DNA of 64,000 nt from Acidobacteriota bacterium. GTDB lineage: Bacteria > Acidobacteriota > Thermoanaerobaculia > Gp7-AA8. The notes below the pieces were generated by a model. That model saw nothing but the letters and a program-made list of their open reading frames with translations. It had not been told where the DNA came from and ran no database searches. Positions 43,591 through 52,801 of this stretch are shown here, in pieces. Made by a program: the position numbers and the translations under genes. Location: assembly GCA_003223645.1 (NCBI GenBank), contig QHVT01000017.1, forward strand, positions 1 through 64,000, given 5' to 3'. The number at the start of each line of letters is the position of its first letter. Positions within the stretch are counted from its first letter, which is position 1.

Positions 43591-44604
43591 TTGAAGATTC
43601 TCGTCACCGGCGCCGCGGGCTTCATCGGCTACCACGTCTCGCGCCGTCTGCTCGAGCGCGGCGACGACGTCGTCGGTATCGACAATCTCAACGACTACTA
43701 CGATCCGTCGCTCAAAGAAGCGCGCCTCGCAATGCTGCGCGAGTTTCCCCGCTTCGCGTTCGAGCGCATCAACATCCACGACGCGGACGCGATGGCGAAC
43801 TGCTTCGCGTCGCATCGTCCCGCGCGCGTCGTGAACCTCGCGGCGCAGGCGGGCGTGCGCTACTCGCTCACGAATCCGCACGCGTACGCCGACAGCAACA
43901 TCACCGGCTTCCTCAACGTCCTCGAAGGCTGCCGGCACAACGGTGTCGAGCATCTCGTGTACGCGTCGTCGAGCTCCGTCTACGGCGCGAACACGCAGCA
44001 GCCGTTCTCCGAACATCAGAACGTCGATCATCCGGTGTCGCTCTACGCCGCCACGAAAAAAGCGAACGAGCTGATGGCGCACACGTACGCGCATCTCTTC
44101 CAACTGCCGACCACGGGACTGCGCTTCTTCACCGTGTACGGACCGTGGGGACGGCCGGACATGGCGCTGTTCAAATTCACGCGCGGCATTCTGAGCGGCG
44201 AGCCGATCCCGGTGTTCAACGAAGGGAAGATGATCCGCGACTTCACGTACGTCGACGACGTCGCGGAAGGAGTCGTGCGCGTCGTCGATCGCGTCGCGGA
44301 AGGCGACGCGGATTGGAATTCGTCCGACCCCGATCCCGCGCGCAGCCGCGCGCCATATCGCGTCTTCAACATCGGCAACAACCAGCCCGTCCAGCTGCTG
44401 GAGTACATCGCCGTCCTCGAAGAGCAGCTCGGCAAAAAAGCGAAGATGGAGCTGCTGCCGATGCAGCCGGGCGACGTGCCGTCGACGATGGCGGACGTGA
44501 GCGAGCTCGAGGCCGCGGTCGGATTTCGTCCGAAGACGACGGTGCGCGACGGCATCGCCGCGTTCGTGAAGTGGTACAACGATTACTACAACGTGAACTC
44601 ATGA
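43591..44604 (+). CDS. UDP-glucuronate 4-epimerase-like NAD-dependent epimerase
   Basis: 337-aa extended SDR. It starts with TTG ([19 protein letters not shown]), has [14 protein letters not shown], the YxxxK pair [13 protein letters not shown] and the [14 protein letters not shown] segment characteristic of uronate 4-epimerases. It probably converts UDP-glucuronate to UDP-galacturonate. It overlaps the next gene (nucleotide-sugar dehydrogenase) by 4 bp, a natural partner for uronic acid synthesis. Confidence 0.92.
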   Translation: MKILVTGAAGFIGYHVSRRLLERGDDVVGIDNLNDYYDPSLKEARLAMLREFPRFAFERINIHDADAMANCFASHRPARVVNLAAQAGVRYSLTNPHAYADSNITGFLNVLEGCRHNGVEHLVYASSSSVYGANTQQPFSEHQNVDHPVSLYAATKKANELMAHTYAHLFQLPTTGLRFFTVYGPWGRPDMALFKFTRGILSGEPIPVFNEGKMIRDFTYVDDVAEGVVRVVDRVAEGDADWNSSDPDPARSRAPYRVFNIGNNQPVQLLEYIAVLEEQLGKKAKMELLPMQPGDVPSTMADVSELEAAVGFRPKTTVRDGIAAFVKWYNDYYNVNS

Positions 44605-45935
44605 CCACGGAAACCCAGGCTGCGGTGCTCGATCAATTCCTCGAAAAACTCGATGCGCGCACGCTGCGCGTCGGCGTCATCGGGCTCGGCTACGTCGGCC
44701 TTCCGCTCGTGCTGCTGTTCGAAGAAAACGGATTCCCGGTCACCGGCTTCGACGTCGATCCGCAGAAGGCAGAGATGCTCAACTCCGGCCACACCTACAT
44801 TCGACACATCGGCGAAGAGCGCGTCGCGAAAGCGTTCAGCAACGACCGCGCGGAAGCGACCACGAACTTCGACCGCCTCGCCGCCTGCGACGCGATCATC
44901 ATCTGCGTTCCCACGCCGTTAGGCGCGCATCGCGAGCCCGACCTCAAGTACATCCGCATGACCGCGGAGACGATCGCGAAGCATCTGCGCCGCGGACAGC
45001 TCATCGTGCTCGAGTCGACGACGTATCCCGGCACGACGCGCGAAGAGTTGCTGGCGCGCTTCGAGAAAACGGGCCTCGTCTGCGGCAACGATTTCTTCGT
45101 CGCGTTCTCGCCCGAGCGTGAAGATCCGGGCAACGAGCACTTCAACACGAAGACGATTCCGAAAGTCGTCGGCGGCGTCGATCCTGCCTCGCTGCGCGCC
45201 GCGACCGCGTTGTACGGCGCGGCGATCGACAGAGTCGTTCCCGTCTCGACAACCGACGTCGCCGAAGCGTCGAAGCTGCTCGAGAACATTTTCCGCGCCG
45301 TGAACATCGCGCTCGTGAACGAGATGAAAGTCGTCTTCGAGCGCATGGGCATCGACGTTTGGGAAGTGATCGAGGCGGCGAAGACGAAGCCGTTCGGCTT
45401 CATGGCCTTTTATCCCGGCCCGGGCCTCGGCGGTCACTGCATTCCGCTCGATCCGTTTTATCTCACCTGGCGCGCCGCGGAGTTCGGCACGTGGGCGCGC
45501 TTCATCGAGCTCGCCGGCGAAGTGAACACGGCGATGCCGCGCTACGTCGTCGACCGGATCGTGGAGGCGGTCAACCGCGACGGCAAGAGCATCTTCGGCG
45601 CGCGCGTCCTCGTCCTCGGCCTCTCGTACAAACCCGACATCGACGACGATCGCGAGTCGCCGTCGTTCGAGCTGATCGAGCTGCTGCAGGAGCGCGGCGC
45701 GATCGTGTCGTACTGCGATCCGTACGTTCCCGTCGCGCGCCGTGGCCGCAAGCACGACCTCGGGCTCGCGTCCGTTCCGTGCACGTCGGAAGAATTCGCG
45801 AGCCACGACGCGGTCGTCGTGTCGACGCCGCACTCGCAGTTCAAAGATCCGGCGCTCTACGCGAACGTGAAGCTCGTCGTCGACACGCGCAACATCGTCC
45901 CGCGCGAAGCCGCGCTCCGCGTCGTCCGCGCGTGA
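44601..45935 (+). CDS. UDP-sugar 6-dehydrogenase (WbpA/WecC type)
   Basis: 444-aa NAD-dependent enzyme that oxidises the 6-hydroxyl of a UDP-sugar to a uronate in two steps. N-terminal Rossmann motif [35 protein letters not shown], the catalytic Cys in [17 protein letters not shown] and the C-terminal domain [20 protein letters not shown]. The sequence fits the UDP-N-acetylglucosamine (WbpA) subgroup better than UDP-glucose dehydrogenases, but substrate is not proved. Confidence 0.92.
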   Translation: MTTETQAAVLDQFLEKLDARTLRVGVIGLGYVGLPLVLLFEENGFPVTGFDVDPQKAEMLNSGHTYIRHIGEERVAKAFSNDRAEATTNFDRLAACDAIIICVPTPLGAHREPDLKYIRMTAETIAKHLRRGQLIVLESTTYPGTTREELLARFEKTGLVCGNDFFVAFSPEREDPGNEHFNTKTIPKVVGGVDPASLRAATALYGAAIDRVVPVSTTDVAEASKLLENIFRAVNIALVNEMKVVFERMGIDVWEVIEAAKTKPFGFMAFYPGPGLGGHCIPLDPFYLTWRAAEFGTWARFIELAGEVNTAMPRYVVDRIVEAVNRDGKSIFGARVLVLGLSYKPDIDDDRESPSFELIELLQERGAIVSYCDPYVPVARRGRKHDLGLASVPCTSEEFASHDAVVVSTPHSQFKDPALYANVKLVVDTRNIVPREAALRVVRA

Positions 45936-46762
45936 TGAAGAACGCCGATGACGCCGTCGTGCGCGGATTCGGCGACGAATGGCAGCGCTTCGATCAGCAC
46001 GAGCTCTCGCGCGCCGAGCTGGAGTCGATGTTCGACTCGTACTTTCGCATCTTTCCGTGGAACCGATTGCCCGCGAACGCGGAAGGATTCGACGCCGGAT
46101 GCGGCAGCGGACGCTGGGCAAGCTTCGTCGCGCCGCGCGTCGGACGCCTGCACTGCGTCGACGCGAGCACGGACGCATTGGATGTCGCGCGAAAAAATCT
46201 CAGCGCGTTTTCGAATTGCACGTTCCACCACGCGACCGTCGGCGCGCTGCCGCTCGCCGATGCCTCGTGCGACTTCGGCTACTCCCTCGGCGTCCTGCAT
46301 CACGTTCCCGACACCGCCGCCGGCATCGCCGCATGCGTCGCCAAGCTCAAACCGCACGCGCCGTTCCTGCTCTATCTCTACTACGCGTTCGACAACCGCG
46401 CGCCGTGGTATCGCGCGCTCTGGAAACTCTCGGAGCTGTTGCGCGCCTTCCTATCGCGCGCGCCGCGTTTCGTGCGACACACCGGTACCGATGTCCTCGC
46501 TGCTCTTTTGTATTGGCCGCTCGCGCGATTCGCGAAGTTGCTCGAACGTGCCGGCATCAGCGTCGAGTCGCTCCCGCTCTCGTTCTATCGAAACCGCAGC
46601 TTCTACGTCATGCGCACCGACGCCCTCGACCGCTTCGGCACGCGCCTCGAAAAACGATTCACGCGCGCGGAGATCGCGTCGATGATGGAGCGCGCGGGGC
46701 TGCGCGAGATTGCATTCAGCGAACGAGCGCCGTTCTGGGTGGCGGTGGGGTTCAAGAATTAG
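45935..46762 (+). CDS. Class I SAM-dependent methyltransferase
   Basis: 275-aa methyltransferase with FDAGCGSGRWASFVA (motif I), CVDASTDALDVA and SLGVLHHVPDTAAGIA. The start ATG overlaps the previous stop by one base (TGATG). The last third contains a hydrophobic stretch (LAALLYWPLARF). It probably modifies a glycan precursor. Ends just before a GGCAGATGGC-family palindrome. Confidence 0.87.
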   Translation: MKNADDAVVRGFGDEWQRFDQHELSRAELESMFDSYFRIFPWNRLPANAEGFDAGCGSGRWASFVAPRVGRLHCVDASTDALDVARKNLSAFSNCTFHHATVGALPLADASCDFGYSLGVLHHVPDTAAGIAACVAKLKPHAPFLLYLYYAFDNRAPWYRALWKLSELLRAFLSRAPRFVRHTGTDVLAALLYWPLARFAKLLERAGISVESLPLSFYRNRSFYVMRTDALDRFGTRLEKRFTRAEIASMMERAGLREIAFSERAPFWVAVGFKN

Positions 46763-46841
46763 ATGGCGGACTGGATGGCGGATGGCAGATGGCTGATGGC
46801 GGGTCACTCGGCTTCTGCCATCCGCCATCCGCCATCCGCGT
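46763..46841. repeat. Palindromic element, GGCAGATGGC family
   Basis: GATGGCGGATGGCAGATGGC on one side, GCCATCCGCCATCCGCC on the other. It separates two convergent genes and may also act as a terminator-like hairpin. Confidence 0.85.
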
Positions 46842-48781
46842 CAATGATCCTTCGCCTTCCACGTCGCTGACGGGAGTCGCACCGGCTCGACCACCGGCGC
46901 CTGCGGCTTCGTGCGCGGCGCGATGATGCGCGCGGCGGGATCGACGAGATCGACGTCGGCGGCGGGAAGCACCCATCCGAGCTCGAGATCGGCGACGCGC
47001 TCGAGGTCGATCTTCATCCGCTTCACCGGCACGCCGACCAGCGCGCAGGACTCGACGATCTCGCGCAGGCGCAGCGGGGAGATCTTCGCCGTCGACAGTA
47101 CGACTTCTTCGATGCGCAGTTTCGTGCAGAGATCGGCGATCGGCTGATCGCCCGAGTAGACGCGCAGTCCGTGCATGAACTTGCCGAACTTGCGCGTGTC
47201 GTCGTCGATGAACGCGATGGGTGTGTATTGCAGCTCTCCGTTGTTGCGCAGCTCGCGGAACAGCAGTTCGCCGCCGTCGCCCGCGCCGAAGATCAGCACG
47301 CGGCGTCCCGTGCGCGCGTGCGGCGCTGGAAGGAGCCGGCGCATCACGCGGAACGCGAAGCGGCTGCCGGTGAGCAGCAGGAGCAGCACGACGCCGTCGA
47401 TGACGAACACCTTTCGCGAGAATCCTTCGAAGCGGAAGAGGAACAGCATCGCCAGGATCGTCGCGACCGAGCTCACGGCAACGGCCTTCACGTAGTCGAC
47501 GACGTTCGCGAGGCTCGCGTAGCGCCACAAGCCGCGATAGACGCCACCGGCGAGAAAGACGGTGAGCTTGACGAAGACGATGATCGGCAGCGTGTCGCGG
47601 AACAGCATCCAGTCGGGCGACGTCGCGGGCTGGTGGCCGAACACGACGGCGCACGCGGCGTAGTAGGCGAGGCCGATGAGAATGACGTCGAGCGCGACTT
47701 CGAAGATGCGCCGCTTGTAGGAGAGGTCGAGCAGGAACGAGACGATCGGTTTCTGCTTCGCGGCGTTGAGCTCTTCTTCGCTGTAGACGCGCACGCCCGC
47801 GAGATACACGCCGAGGATGCCGAGAATGATCGCAAACGCGGCGATGACGGCGAGACTCGCATCGACCGCCATCTTTCGCACGAAGATCGAGATGCCGCCG
47901 CCGAGGATGGCGAAGGCGTAGAGCATCCAGACGGCGTGACGTTCGGAGAGACCGAGGGCGACGAGGCGGTGCGACGTGTGATCGCGTCCGCCCTGCGACG
48001 CGGAGCGGCCGGCGAGCTTGCGCGCGAGCGTCACGAACGTCGTATCGAAGATCGGGATGCAGAGCACGAGCACCGGCACCGCGAGCACGGCGATGACGCT
48101 GCGCGACCGTCCGCCGCCCTGTCCGCTGAGGAGCGCGGTCGAGGCGAGAAAGAAGCCGACGAACATCGATCCGCAGTCGCCCATGAAGATCGATGCGGGG
48201 TTGTGGTTGTAGACGAGGAAGCCGGCCAGCGCGCCGAAGAACGTCGCCAGCATCAGCGCCTCATTGAGTTGTCCGTTCACCACGAAGTTGATGGCCAGCG
48301 AGAGTGACGCGATCGCCGCGACGCCCGCGGAAAGCCCGTCCATGTTGTCGAGCATGTTGACCGCGTTCGTCACGCCGACGAGCCAGAAGAACGTGATCAG
48401 CATGTTCAGCGGCGACGAGTCGGTCCACGGCAGGACGAGACCGAGGTACACCACCGCGGCGGCGGTGAGGACCTGGCCGCAGAGTTTCTGATACGGCTTG
48501 AGGCGGATGAAATCGTCGACGAGGCCGATGACAAAGAGCGCGGTCCCGCCGCCGATCACGACCCACAACTCACGGCTGGTGCGGACGCGCAGGAGCAGCG
48601 CGACGACGACCGCGACATAAATCGCGACGCCGCCCATCATCGCGGTCGGCGCCTGGTGCCAGCGATCCGCCTTCGGCTGCGCGACCGCGCCGATGCGGCG
48701 CGCGAAGGCGCGCACGAGCGGCGTCGCGATCAGCGTGAGCACAAGCCCCGCGGCGGCGTTGAGCAGCGCAGCGTTCAACAT
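46841..48781 (-). CDS. WecA-type GlcNAc-1-phosphate transferase fused to a CapD/PglF-like N-terminal domain
   Basis: 646-aa membrane protein with two units. Residues 1-about 340 are a MraY/WecA-like polyprenyl-phosphate sugar-1-phosphate transferase: IGLVDDFIRLKP (DD), NAVNMLDNMDGLSAG, FMGDCGSMFVGF and the DHTSHRL loop. Residues about 370-620 resemble the N-terminal part of CapD/PglF/WbpM: four membrane helices (FLAGGVYRGLWRYASL) then a Rossmann module (VLIFGAGDGGELLFREL), but the second, catalytic SDR domain of that family is missing. It may start glycan synthesis on undecaprenyl phosphate, the fused part being regulatory. Normally the two are separate genes. Confidence 0.88.
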   Translation of the reverse strand: MLNAALLNAAAGLVLTLIATPLVRAFARRIGAVAQPKADRWHQAPTAMMGGVAIYVAVVVALLLRVRTSRELWVVIGGGTALFVIGLVDDFIRLKPYQKLCGQVLTAAAVVYLGLVLPWTDSSPLNMLITFFWLVGVTNAVNMLDNMDGLSAGVAAIASLSLAINFVVNGQLNEALMLATFFGALAGFLVYNHNPASIFMGDCGSMFVGFFLASTALLSGQGGGRSRSVIAVLAVPVLVLCIPIFDTTFVTLARKLAGRSASQGGRDHTSHRLVALGLSERHAVWMLYAFAILGGGISIFVRKMAVDASLAVIAAFAIILGILGVYLAGVRVYSEEELNAAKQKPIVSFLLDLSYKRRIFEVALDVILIGLAYYAACAVVFGHQPATSPDWMLFRDTLPIIVFVKLTVFLAGGVYRGLWRYASLANVVDYVKAVAVSSVATILAMLFLFRFEGFSRKVFVIDGVVLLLLLTGSRFAFRVMRRLLPAPHARTGRRVLIFGAGDGGELLFRELRNNGELQYTPIAFIDDDTRKFGKFMHGLRVYSGDQPIADLCTKLRIEEVVLSTAKISPLRLREIVESCALVGVPVKRMKIDLERVADLELGWVLPAADVDLVDPAARIIAPRTKPQAPVVEPVRLPSATWKAKDH

Positions 48782-48815
48782 TCAGAATACTCGATAGTTA
48801 TTGGATTGTATGGGC

Positions 48816-48834
48816 ATTTGCGTCTGACGCAAAT
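48816..48834. promoter_or_regulatory. Perfect inverted repeat between divergent genes
   Basis: ATTTGCGT-CTG-ACGCAAAT, followed on the plus strand by CAGTTTTTTATTT. It could be an operator shared by the divergent genes or, on the plus strand, a weak terminator. It is unlike the palindromic element families and sits in an AT-rich gap. Confidence 0.5.
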
Positions 48835-48862
48835 CAGTTTTTTATTTGATGGTTGAGACCGG

Positions 48863-48891
48863 TTGCGGCTTCGCGTAAGGTTCACTACTGT
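48863..48891 (+). promoter_or_regulatory. Putative promoter of the GDP-fucose-synthase-like gene
   Basis: TTGCGG (48863-48868), 17 bp, TACTGT (48886-48891), then 8 bases and ATG 48900. No Shine-Dalgarno; a leaderless start is likely. Confidence 0.45.
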
Positions 48892-48899
48892 CGAAACCA

Positions 48900-49862
48900 A
48901 TGAGCTGGTGGAGTGATCGTCGCATTTTTTTGTCGGGGGGCGCGGGTTTCCTCGGCAGCATCATCCGCCGCAATCTCGAATCGAGACAACCCGCCGCGTT
49001 CTTCGCGCCGCCGTCGACCGAGCTCGATCTGCGCGACGCGCACGCCACGCGCGCGTACCTCGAGCAAGCGCGTCCGAATCTCGTCATTCACTGTGCGGCC
49101 GTCGTCGGCGGCATCGGCGCGAATCGCAGTCATCCCGGCCGCTTCTTTTACGAGAACGCGATCATGGGCATCCAGCTGATCGAGGAGTCGCGCCGCGTCG
49201 ATGTCGAGAAGTTCGTCTGCCTCGGCACGATCTGCGCCTACCCGAAATTCACTCCCGTCCCGTTTCACGAAGATGACTTGTGGAATGGATACCCCGAGGA
49301 GACGAACGCGCCGTACGGAATCGCCAAGAAAGCGCTGCTCGTGCAGCTGCAGGCGTATCGCGCCGAGTACGGATTCAACGGCATCTTTCTTTTGCCGGTG
49401 AACTTGTACGGCCCCGGCGACAACTTCGACCTCGAGTCGAGCCACGTCATTCCGGCGATGATCCGCAAATTCATCGACGCGACCGAGCGCGGCGACGACG
49501 AAGTCGTGCTGTGGGGCGACGGCACGCCGACGCGCGAGTTCCTCTTCGTCGAAGACGCCGCAGCCGCAGTCGTCGCCGCGACCGAACGTTACAACGGCGC
49601 CGCCCCCGTCAACCTCGGATCGGGCCGCGAGATCCCCATCCGCGAGCTCGCCGAACGCGTCGCGCGAGCCACCGGCTACCACGGCCGCGTCACCTGGGAT
49701 ACGACCAAGCCGAACGGACAGCCTCGCCGCGCGCTCGACGTCTCACGAGCGGAGCGCGAGTTCGGATTCCGCGCGGAGACGCCCTTCGAGGAGGGGTTGC
49801 GGCGGACGGTGGAGTGGTATCGGGGGCAGTCGCGTGGCATGAATCCCAGAATCCCGGCGTGA
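48900..49862 (+). CDS. GDP-L-fucose synthase-like epimerase/reductase
   Basis: 320-aa SDR. It has [15 protein letters not shown], the diagnostic [38 protein letters not shown] and the YxxxK pair [11 protein letters not shown], all as in GDP-4-keto-6-deoxymannose epimerase/reductase (Fcl/WcaG). No GDP-mannose dehydratase lies in the window, so its partner may be elsewhere, or the enzyme acts on a different GDP-sugar. It is followed by the 43-bp tandem array. Confidence 0.88.
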   Translation: MSWWSDRRIFLSGGAGFLGSIIRRNLESRQPAAFFAPPSTELDLRDAHATRAYLEQARPNLVIHCAAVVGGIGANRSHPGRFFYENAIMGIQLIEESRRVDVEKFVCLGTICAYPKFTPVPFHEDDLWNGYPEETNAPYGIAKKALLVQLQAYRAEYGFNGIFLLPVNLYGPGDNFDLESSHVIPAMIRKFIDATERGDDEVVLWGDGTPTREFLFVEDAAAAVVAATERYNGAAPVNLGSGREIPIRELAERVARATGYHGRVTWDTTKPNGQPRRALDVSRAEREFGFRAETPFEEGLRRTVEWYRGQSRGMNPRIPA

Positions 49863-49889
49863 AACCACGTACGACAGGGCGTGCAGCAG

Positions 49890-50338
49890 TGCGTCACGGC
49901 ATGGACGCACGTGCAGCAGGGTCGCGCTGCAATGCGCCACGGCATGGGCGCACGTGCGGCAGGGTCGCGCTGCAATGCGCCACGGCATGGGCGCACGTGC
50001 AGCAGGGTCGCGCTGCAATGCGCCACGGCATGGGCGCACGTGCGGCAGGGTCGCGCTGCAATGCGCCACGGCATGGGCGCACGTGCAGCAGGGTCGCGCT
50101 GCAATGCGCCACGGCATGGGCGCACGTGCAGCAGGGTCGCGCTGCAATGCGTCGCGGCATGGGCGCACGTGCAGCAGGGTCGTGGTGCAATGCGTCGCGT
50201 CATGGGCGCACGTGCAGCAAGGTCGTGGTGCAATGCGTCGCGGCATGGACGCACGTGCGGCAGGGTCGTGCTGCAATGCGTCGCGGCATGGACGCACGTG
50301 CGGCAGGGTCGTGGTGCAATGCGTCGCGGCATGGACGA
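49890..50338. repeat. 43-bp tandem repeat array, ten full units plus partials
   Basis: Ten consecutive 43-bp units begin at 49890, 49933, 49976, 50019, 50062, 50105, 50148, 50191, 50234 and 50277; a partial unit starts at 50320 and a degenerate one precedes the array (49868-49889). Each unit has the form TGCGYCRCGGCATGGRCGCA followed by CGTGCRGCAGGGTCGYGSTGCAA and contains CACGTG in most copies. Hairpin arms TGCGCC/GGCGCA in the central units become TGCGTC/GACGCA in the outer units. The array contains no stop in any frame because the period is not a multiple of three; this is not a gene. No spacers are present, so it is not a CRISPR. It fills the 499-bp gap between the two genes. Confidence 0.95.
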
Positions 50339-50361
50339 GGGGCAATCGACCAGCCGGCTAT

Positions 50362-51285
50362 CTATTCGGGGCCTGCCGTCCTCGAGCCCTCTTCGCGGAG
50401 GCGGTTGATGTCTTTCGCCGGTGCGTTCCCGAAGAACCGGTTGTATTCGCGGCTGAACTGGGACGCGCTGCCGTAGCCGACGCGCCGGCCGGCACTGCCG
50501 GCATCGATCATCGTCGCCAGCATCAGCCGTCGCGCTTCCTGCAGCCGGAGCGTTTTCTGATACTGCAGTGGGCTCATCCCGGTGACGGCCTTGAATTGCC
50601 GGTGAAACGACGTGACGCTCATGTTCACCAGCCTGGCCAGCTCTTCGATGTTCACGGTCTGGTCGAAATTCGCGCGCAGCCGGGACACGGCGCTCGCGAT
50701 TCGCTGCACGCTCGATCCGGACCGGCCAATCTGGACGACGCGACTGCCGAGGGGACTGCGGAGCAGGCGGATCAGAATCTCATCCCGCACGAGAGGTGCG
50801 AGAAGTTCCGCATCGGCCGGCTGCGCCATGAGCTCGAGGAGTCTTGTCGCCGCGTCGACGATGTTCGTGTCCGCCTCGCCGACATACAGCGAGTGAGTGT
50901 CTCGCGGTTGCGGCACGCCGTGCGGGAACACTTTCGGAGCCAGCTCCGCGATCTTCTCCGCGTCGAGATCGAGCATCAGCAAGAGGTACGGTTCCGAGAC
51001 GCTGCCCCGCGTCACGCGACCAGCCATCGGGACGTCGATCGAGTACACGGCCATCTGGCCGGCCTCGTAGCTGTAGGTGTCACCGCCGATCATCACGATC
51101 TTTGCGCCCTGCGCCACGACGCACAACGTCGATCGCTGCACGTAGTGGATCGGTTCCTGATTCGTCTGCGACACCCTCGCAACGCGCACGCCGGGGACGC
51201 GGAGCTCGAACGTCCCCTCGAACGGGGCAAGCGCGGCGATCAACTTCGCCAGCGTCGCAAGGTCGGAGCTCTGCCTCAAACGCAT
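50362..51285 (-). CDS. AraC-family transcriptional regulator
   Basis: 307-aa protein. An N-terminal AraC_N-like domain (about 20-170) with GAKIVMIGGDTYSYEAGQM is followed by two helix-turn-helix units at the C-terminus (about 205-300): IEELARLVNMSVTSFHRQFKAVTGMSPLQYQKTLRL and GYGSASQFSREYNRFFG. It lies just downstream of the SDR gene (9-bp gap), and a direct repeat typical of AraC operators sits upstream of that gene. It most likely controls its own operon. The ligand is unknown. Confidence 0.92.
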   Translation of the reverse strand: MRLRQSSDLATLAKLIAALAPFEGTFELRVPGVRVARVSQTNQEPIHYVQRSTLCVVAQGAKIVMIGGDTYSYEAGQMAVYSIDVPMAGRVTRGSVSEPYLLLMLDLDAEKIAELAPKVFPHGVPQPRDTHSLYVGEADTNIVDAATRLLELMAQPADAELLAPLVRDEILIRLLRSPLGSRVVQIGRSGSSVQRIASAVSRLRANFDQTVNIEELARLVNMSVTSFHRQFKAVTGMSPLQYQKTLRLQEARRLMLATMIDAGSAGRRVGYGSASQFSREYNRFFGNAPAKDINRLREEGSRTAGPE

Positions 51286-51294
51286 GATCGTCTT

Positions 51295-52161
51295 CTACGT
51301 TGCCACCGCGCCTGGCTCGCGATCGAAATCGAGAGACGTCGACAGTTCACGATACGCCTCGATCTGCGCCTGAAGATCGGCGATCTTCTGTTCCGTCGTG
51401 GCGATGGCGTCGGCGCCTGCGATGAAGCGGCGCGGCGGTGGCTCCTCGCTGGAGATGGTGACGAGCGCTCGCGCGAGCTTCGCGGGATCCCCCGACTGTC
51501 GGCCGTTCTGGCTCTTCCAGTATTCGAGCAGCGGCCCTCTGCGTTCGTCGTAGTCCGCGACGGACGGCTCGGCGTAGTTCGTCGATCGCTCGGTGAGCAG
51601 CTCGGTGCGGAAGAATCCCGGATTGACGATCGTCGTGGTGATGCCGAACGGCGCGATCTCGGCATGCAGCGACTCCATCCAGCCTTCGAGCCCGAACTTC
51701 GACGCGGCGTAGGCGGAGACGAAGTCGAAGCCGGCGGCGAGACCTGCTGACGAGGAGATGGAGATGATGTGGCCCGAGCGCTGATGGCGCATCACGGGCA
51801 GGATCGCGCGGGTGACGTTCATCGGGCCGATGAGGCTCACCGCCAACTGCCGGTCGACCTGTTCCGGCGTCAGCTCCTCGAAATAGCCGGCGTAGAAGCT
51901 CGCGGCATTGTTGACCAGAACGTCGATGCGGCCAAAGCGGCTCACGGCAGCGAGCACCGCCGCTTCCGCGTCGGTGCGGCTCGTGACGTCCAGCTCGACC
52001 GGCAGCAGGTTCTCGGAGCGGCCAAGTGTTGCGGCGATGCGATCGGTGTCACGGCCTGTTGCCACAACCGCATGTCCGGCAGCGAGCACCGCCTGGGCGA
52101 TGTCAGCGCCCATTCCACGACCCGCGCCGGTGATGAACCAGACTTTCCTGTTGTCGTTCAT
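51295..52161 (-). CDS. Short-chain dehydrogenase/reductase
   Basis: 288-aa classical SDR, probably NADP- or NAD-dependent. Cofactor motif TGAGRGMGADIA, VLVNNAASF, the active-site Ser in ISISSSAGLAAG and the YxxxK pair SAYAASKFG. The substrate is unknown. Together with the AraC gene it forms a self-contained inducible unit placed inside the polysaccharide locus; such AraC-SDR pairs are widespread and easily transferred. Confidence 0.92.
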   Translation of the reverse strand: MNDNRKVWFITGAGRGMGADIAQAVLAAGHAVVATGRDTDRIAATLGRSENLLPVELDVTSRTDAEAAVLAAVSRFGRIDVLVNNAASFYAGYFEELTPEQVDRQLAVSLIGPMNVTRAILPVMRHQRSGHIISISSSAGLAAGFDFVSAYAASKFGLEGWMESLHAEIAPFGITTTIVNPGFFRTELLTERSTNYAEPSVADYDERRGPLLEYWKSQNGRQSGDPAKLARALVTISSEEPPPRRFIAGADAIATTEQKIADLQAQIEAYRELSTSLDFDREPGAVAT

Positions 52162-52223
52162 GAATCGTCCTTTCGTGTTTCACCAGCACCAGAGATAACG
52201 CCTCGGAGTGCTCGAACCGTTGG

Positions 52224-52255
52224 ACGATCCTTCCAATGTTTTGCACGATCCTTCC
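52224..52255 (-). promoter_or_regulatory. AraC-type operator: direct repeat with 21-bp spacing
   Basis: ACGATCCTTCC occurs at 52224-52234 and again at 52245-52255, two helical turns apart, each followed by a form of AATGT. It lies 63 bp before the SDR start on the opposite strand. Equal-phase direct half-sites are the usual form of AraC/XylS operators. Confidence 0.7.
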
Positions 52256-52294
52256 GAATGTGCGGCTGGATCATGCGCGAGATACTAAATTGCC

Positions 52295-52801
52295 GTGACG
52301 CATCGCGTTGACATCGAAGGTATAGAATCCAAATCGATGACTTCCGGAGTGCACAAGTGGCGAGCCGATTTTGTGGTTTTCGACGAGACGGGGAAGTTAG
52401 CCGCCGTTGCCGAAGCTAAGAAAAAACCTGGCGCTGACTTGCCGTGGGCCATTGCTTGGTTACGCAACTACTTAGCGCATGAGCATGGCGTGCCGCCACA
52501 ATTCGTTCTCCTTGCGACACCGGAGAGAGTGTATCTTTGGAAGCAGCCTGGGACGGCATCGCCAGACCCGACAGCTGTTGCTGACGCGCGTGGTCTTTTT
52601 TCTTCTTACCTGCATCGATCGAACGCTGACCCTGCGCACATATCCGGCCGTACGTTCGAATTCATCGTAGGTGCCTGGCTGAATGACCTGTCTCATCGCC
52701 TTTGGGAGCCATCGAATCCCGAGCAAGTCAGAGTGTTCGTCGATACCGGCCTGCTCGAAGCGATCGAGAACGGTCGTGTCGTTTCAGACATCGCCGCGTG
52801 A
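52295..52801 (+). CDS. PD-(D/E)XK-like nuclease-type protein (type I restriction HsdR-N-like)
   Basis: 168-aa protein. The segment ADFVVFDETG...AVAEAKKKPG has the Asp...Glu-X-Lys arrangement of restriction-type nucleases and resembles the N-terminal nuclease part of HsdR. The following WAIAWLRNYLAHEHGVPPQFVLLATPERVYLWKQ is also typical of that region. It is too short to be a full restriction enzyme. Start GTG 52295; a TACTAA hexamer lies 6 nt before it. Its stop overlaps the next gene's GTG. Base composition is lower in GC than the surroundings, suggesting recent gain. Confidence 0.6.
   Translation: MTHRVDIEGIESKSMTSGVHKWRADFVVFDETGKLAAVAEAKKKPGADLPWAIAWLRNYLAHEHGVPPQFVLLATPERVYLWKQPGTASPDPTAVADARGLFSSYLHRSNADPAHISGRTFEFIVGAWLNDLSHRLWEPSNPEQVRVFVDTGLLEAIENGRVVSDIAA

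Noticed and set aside
49890-50338. CRISPR array
   Set aside because: The units follow each other directly without unique spacers and no cas genes are present.
49280-51750. Long plus-strand open frames across the 43-bp array
   Set aside because: The array lacks stops in all frames because its period is not a multiple of three; this does not show coding.
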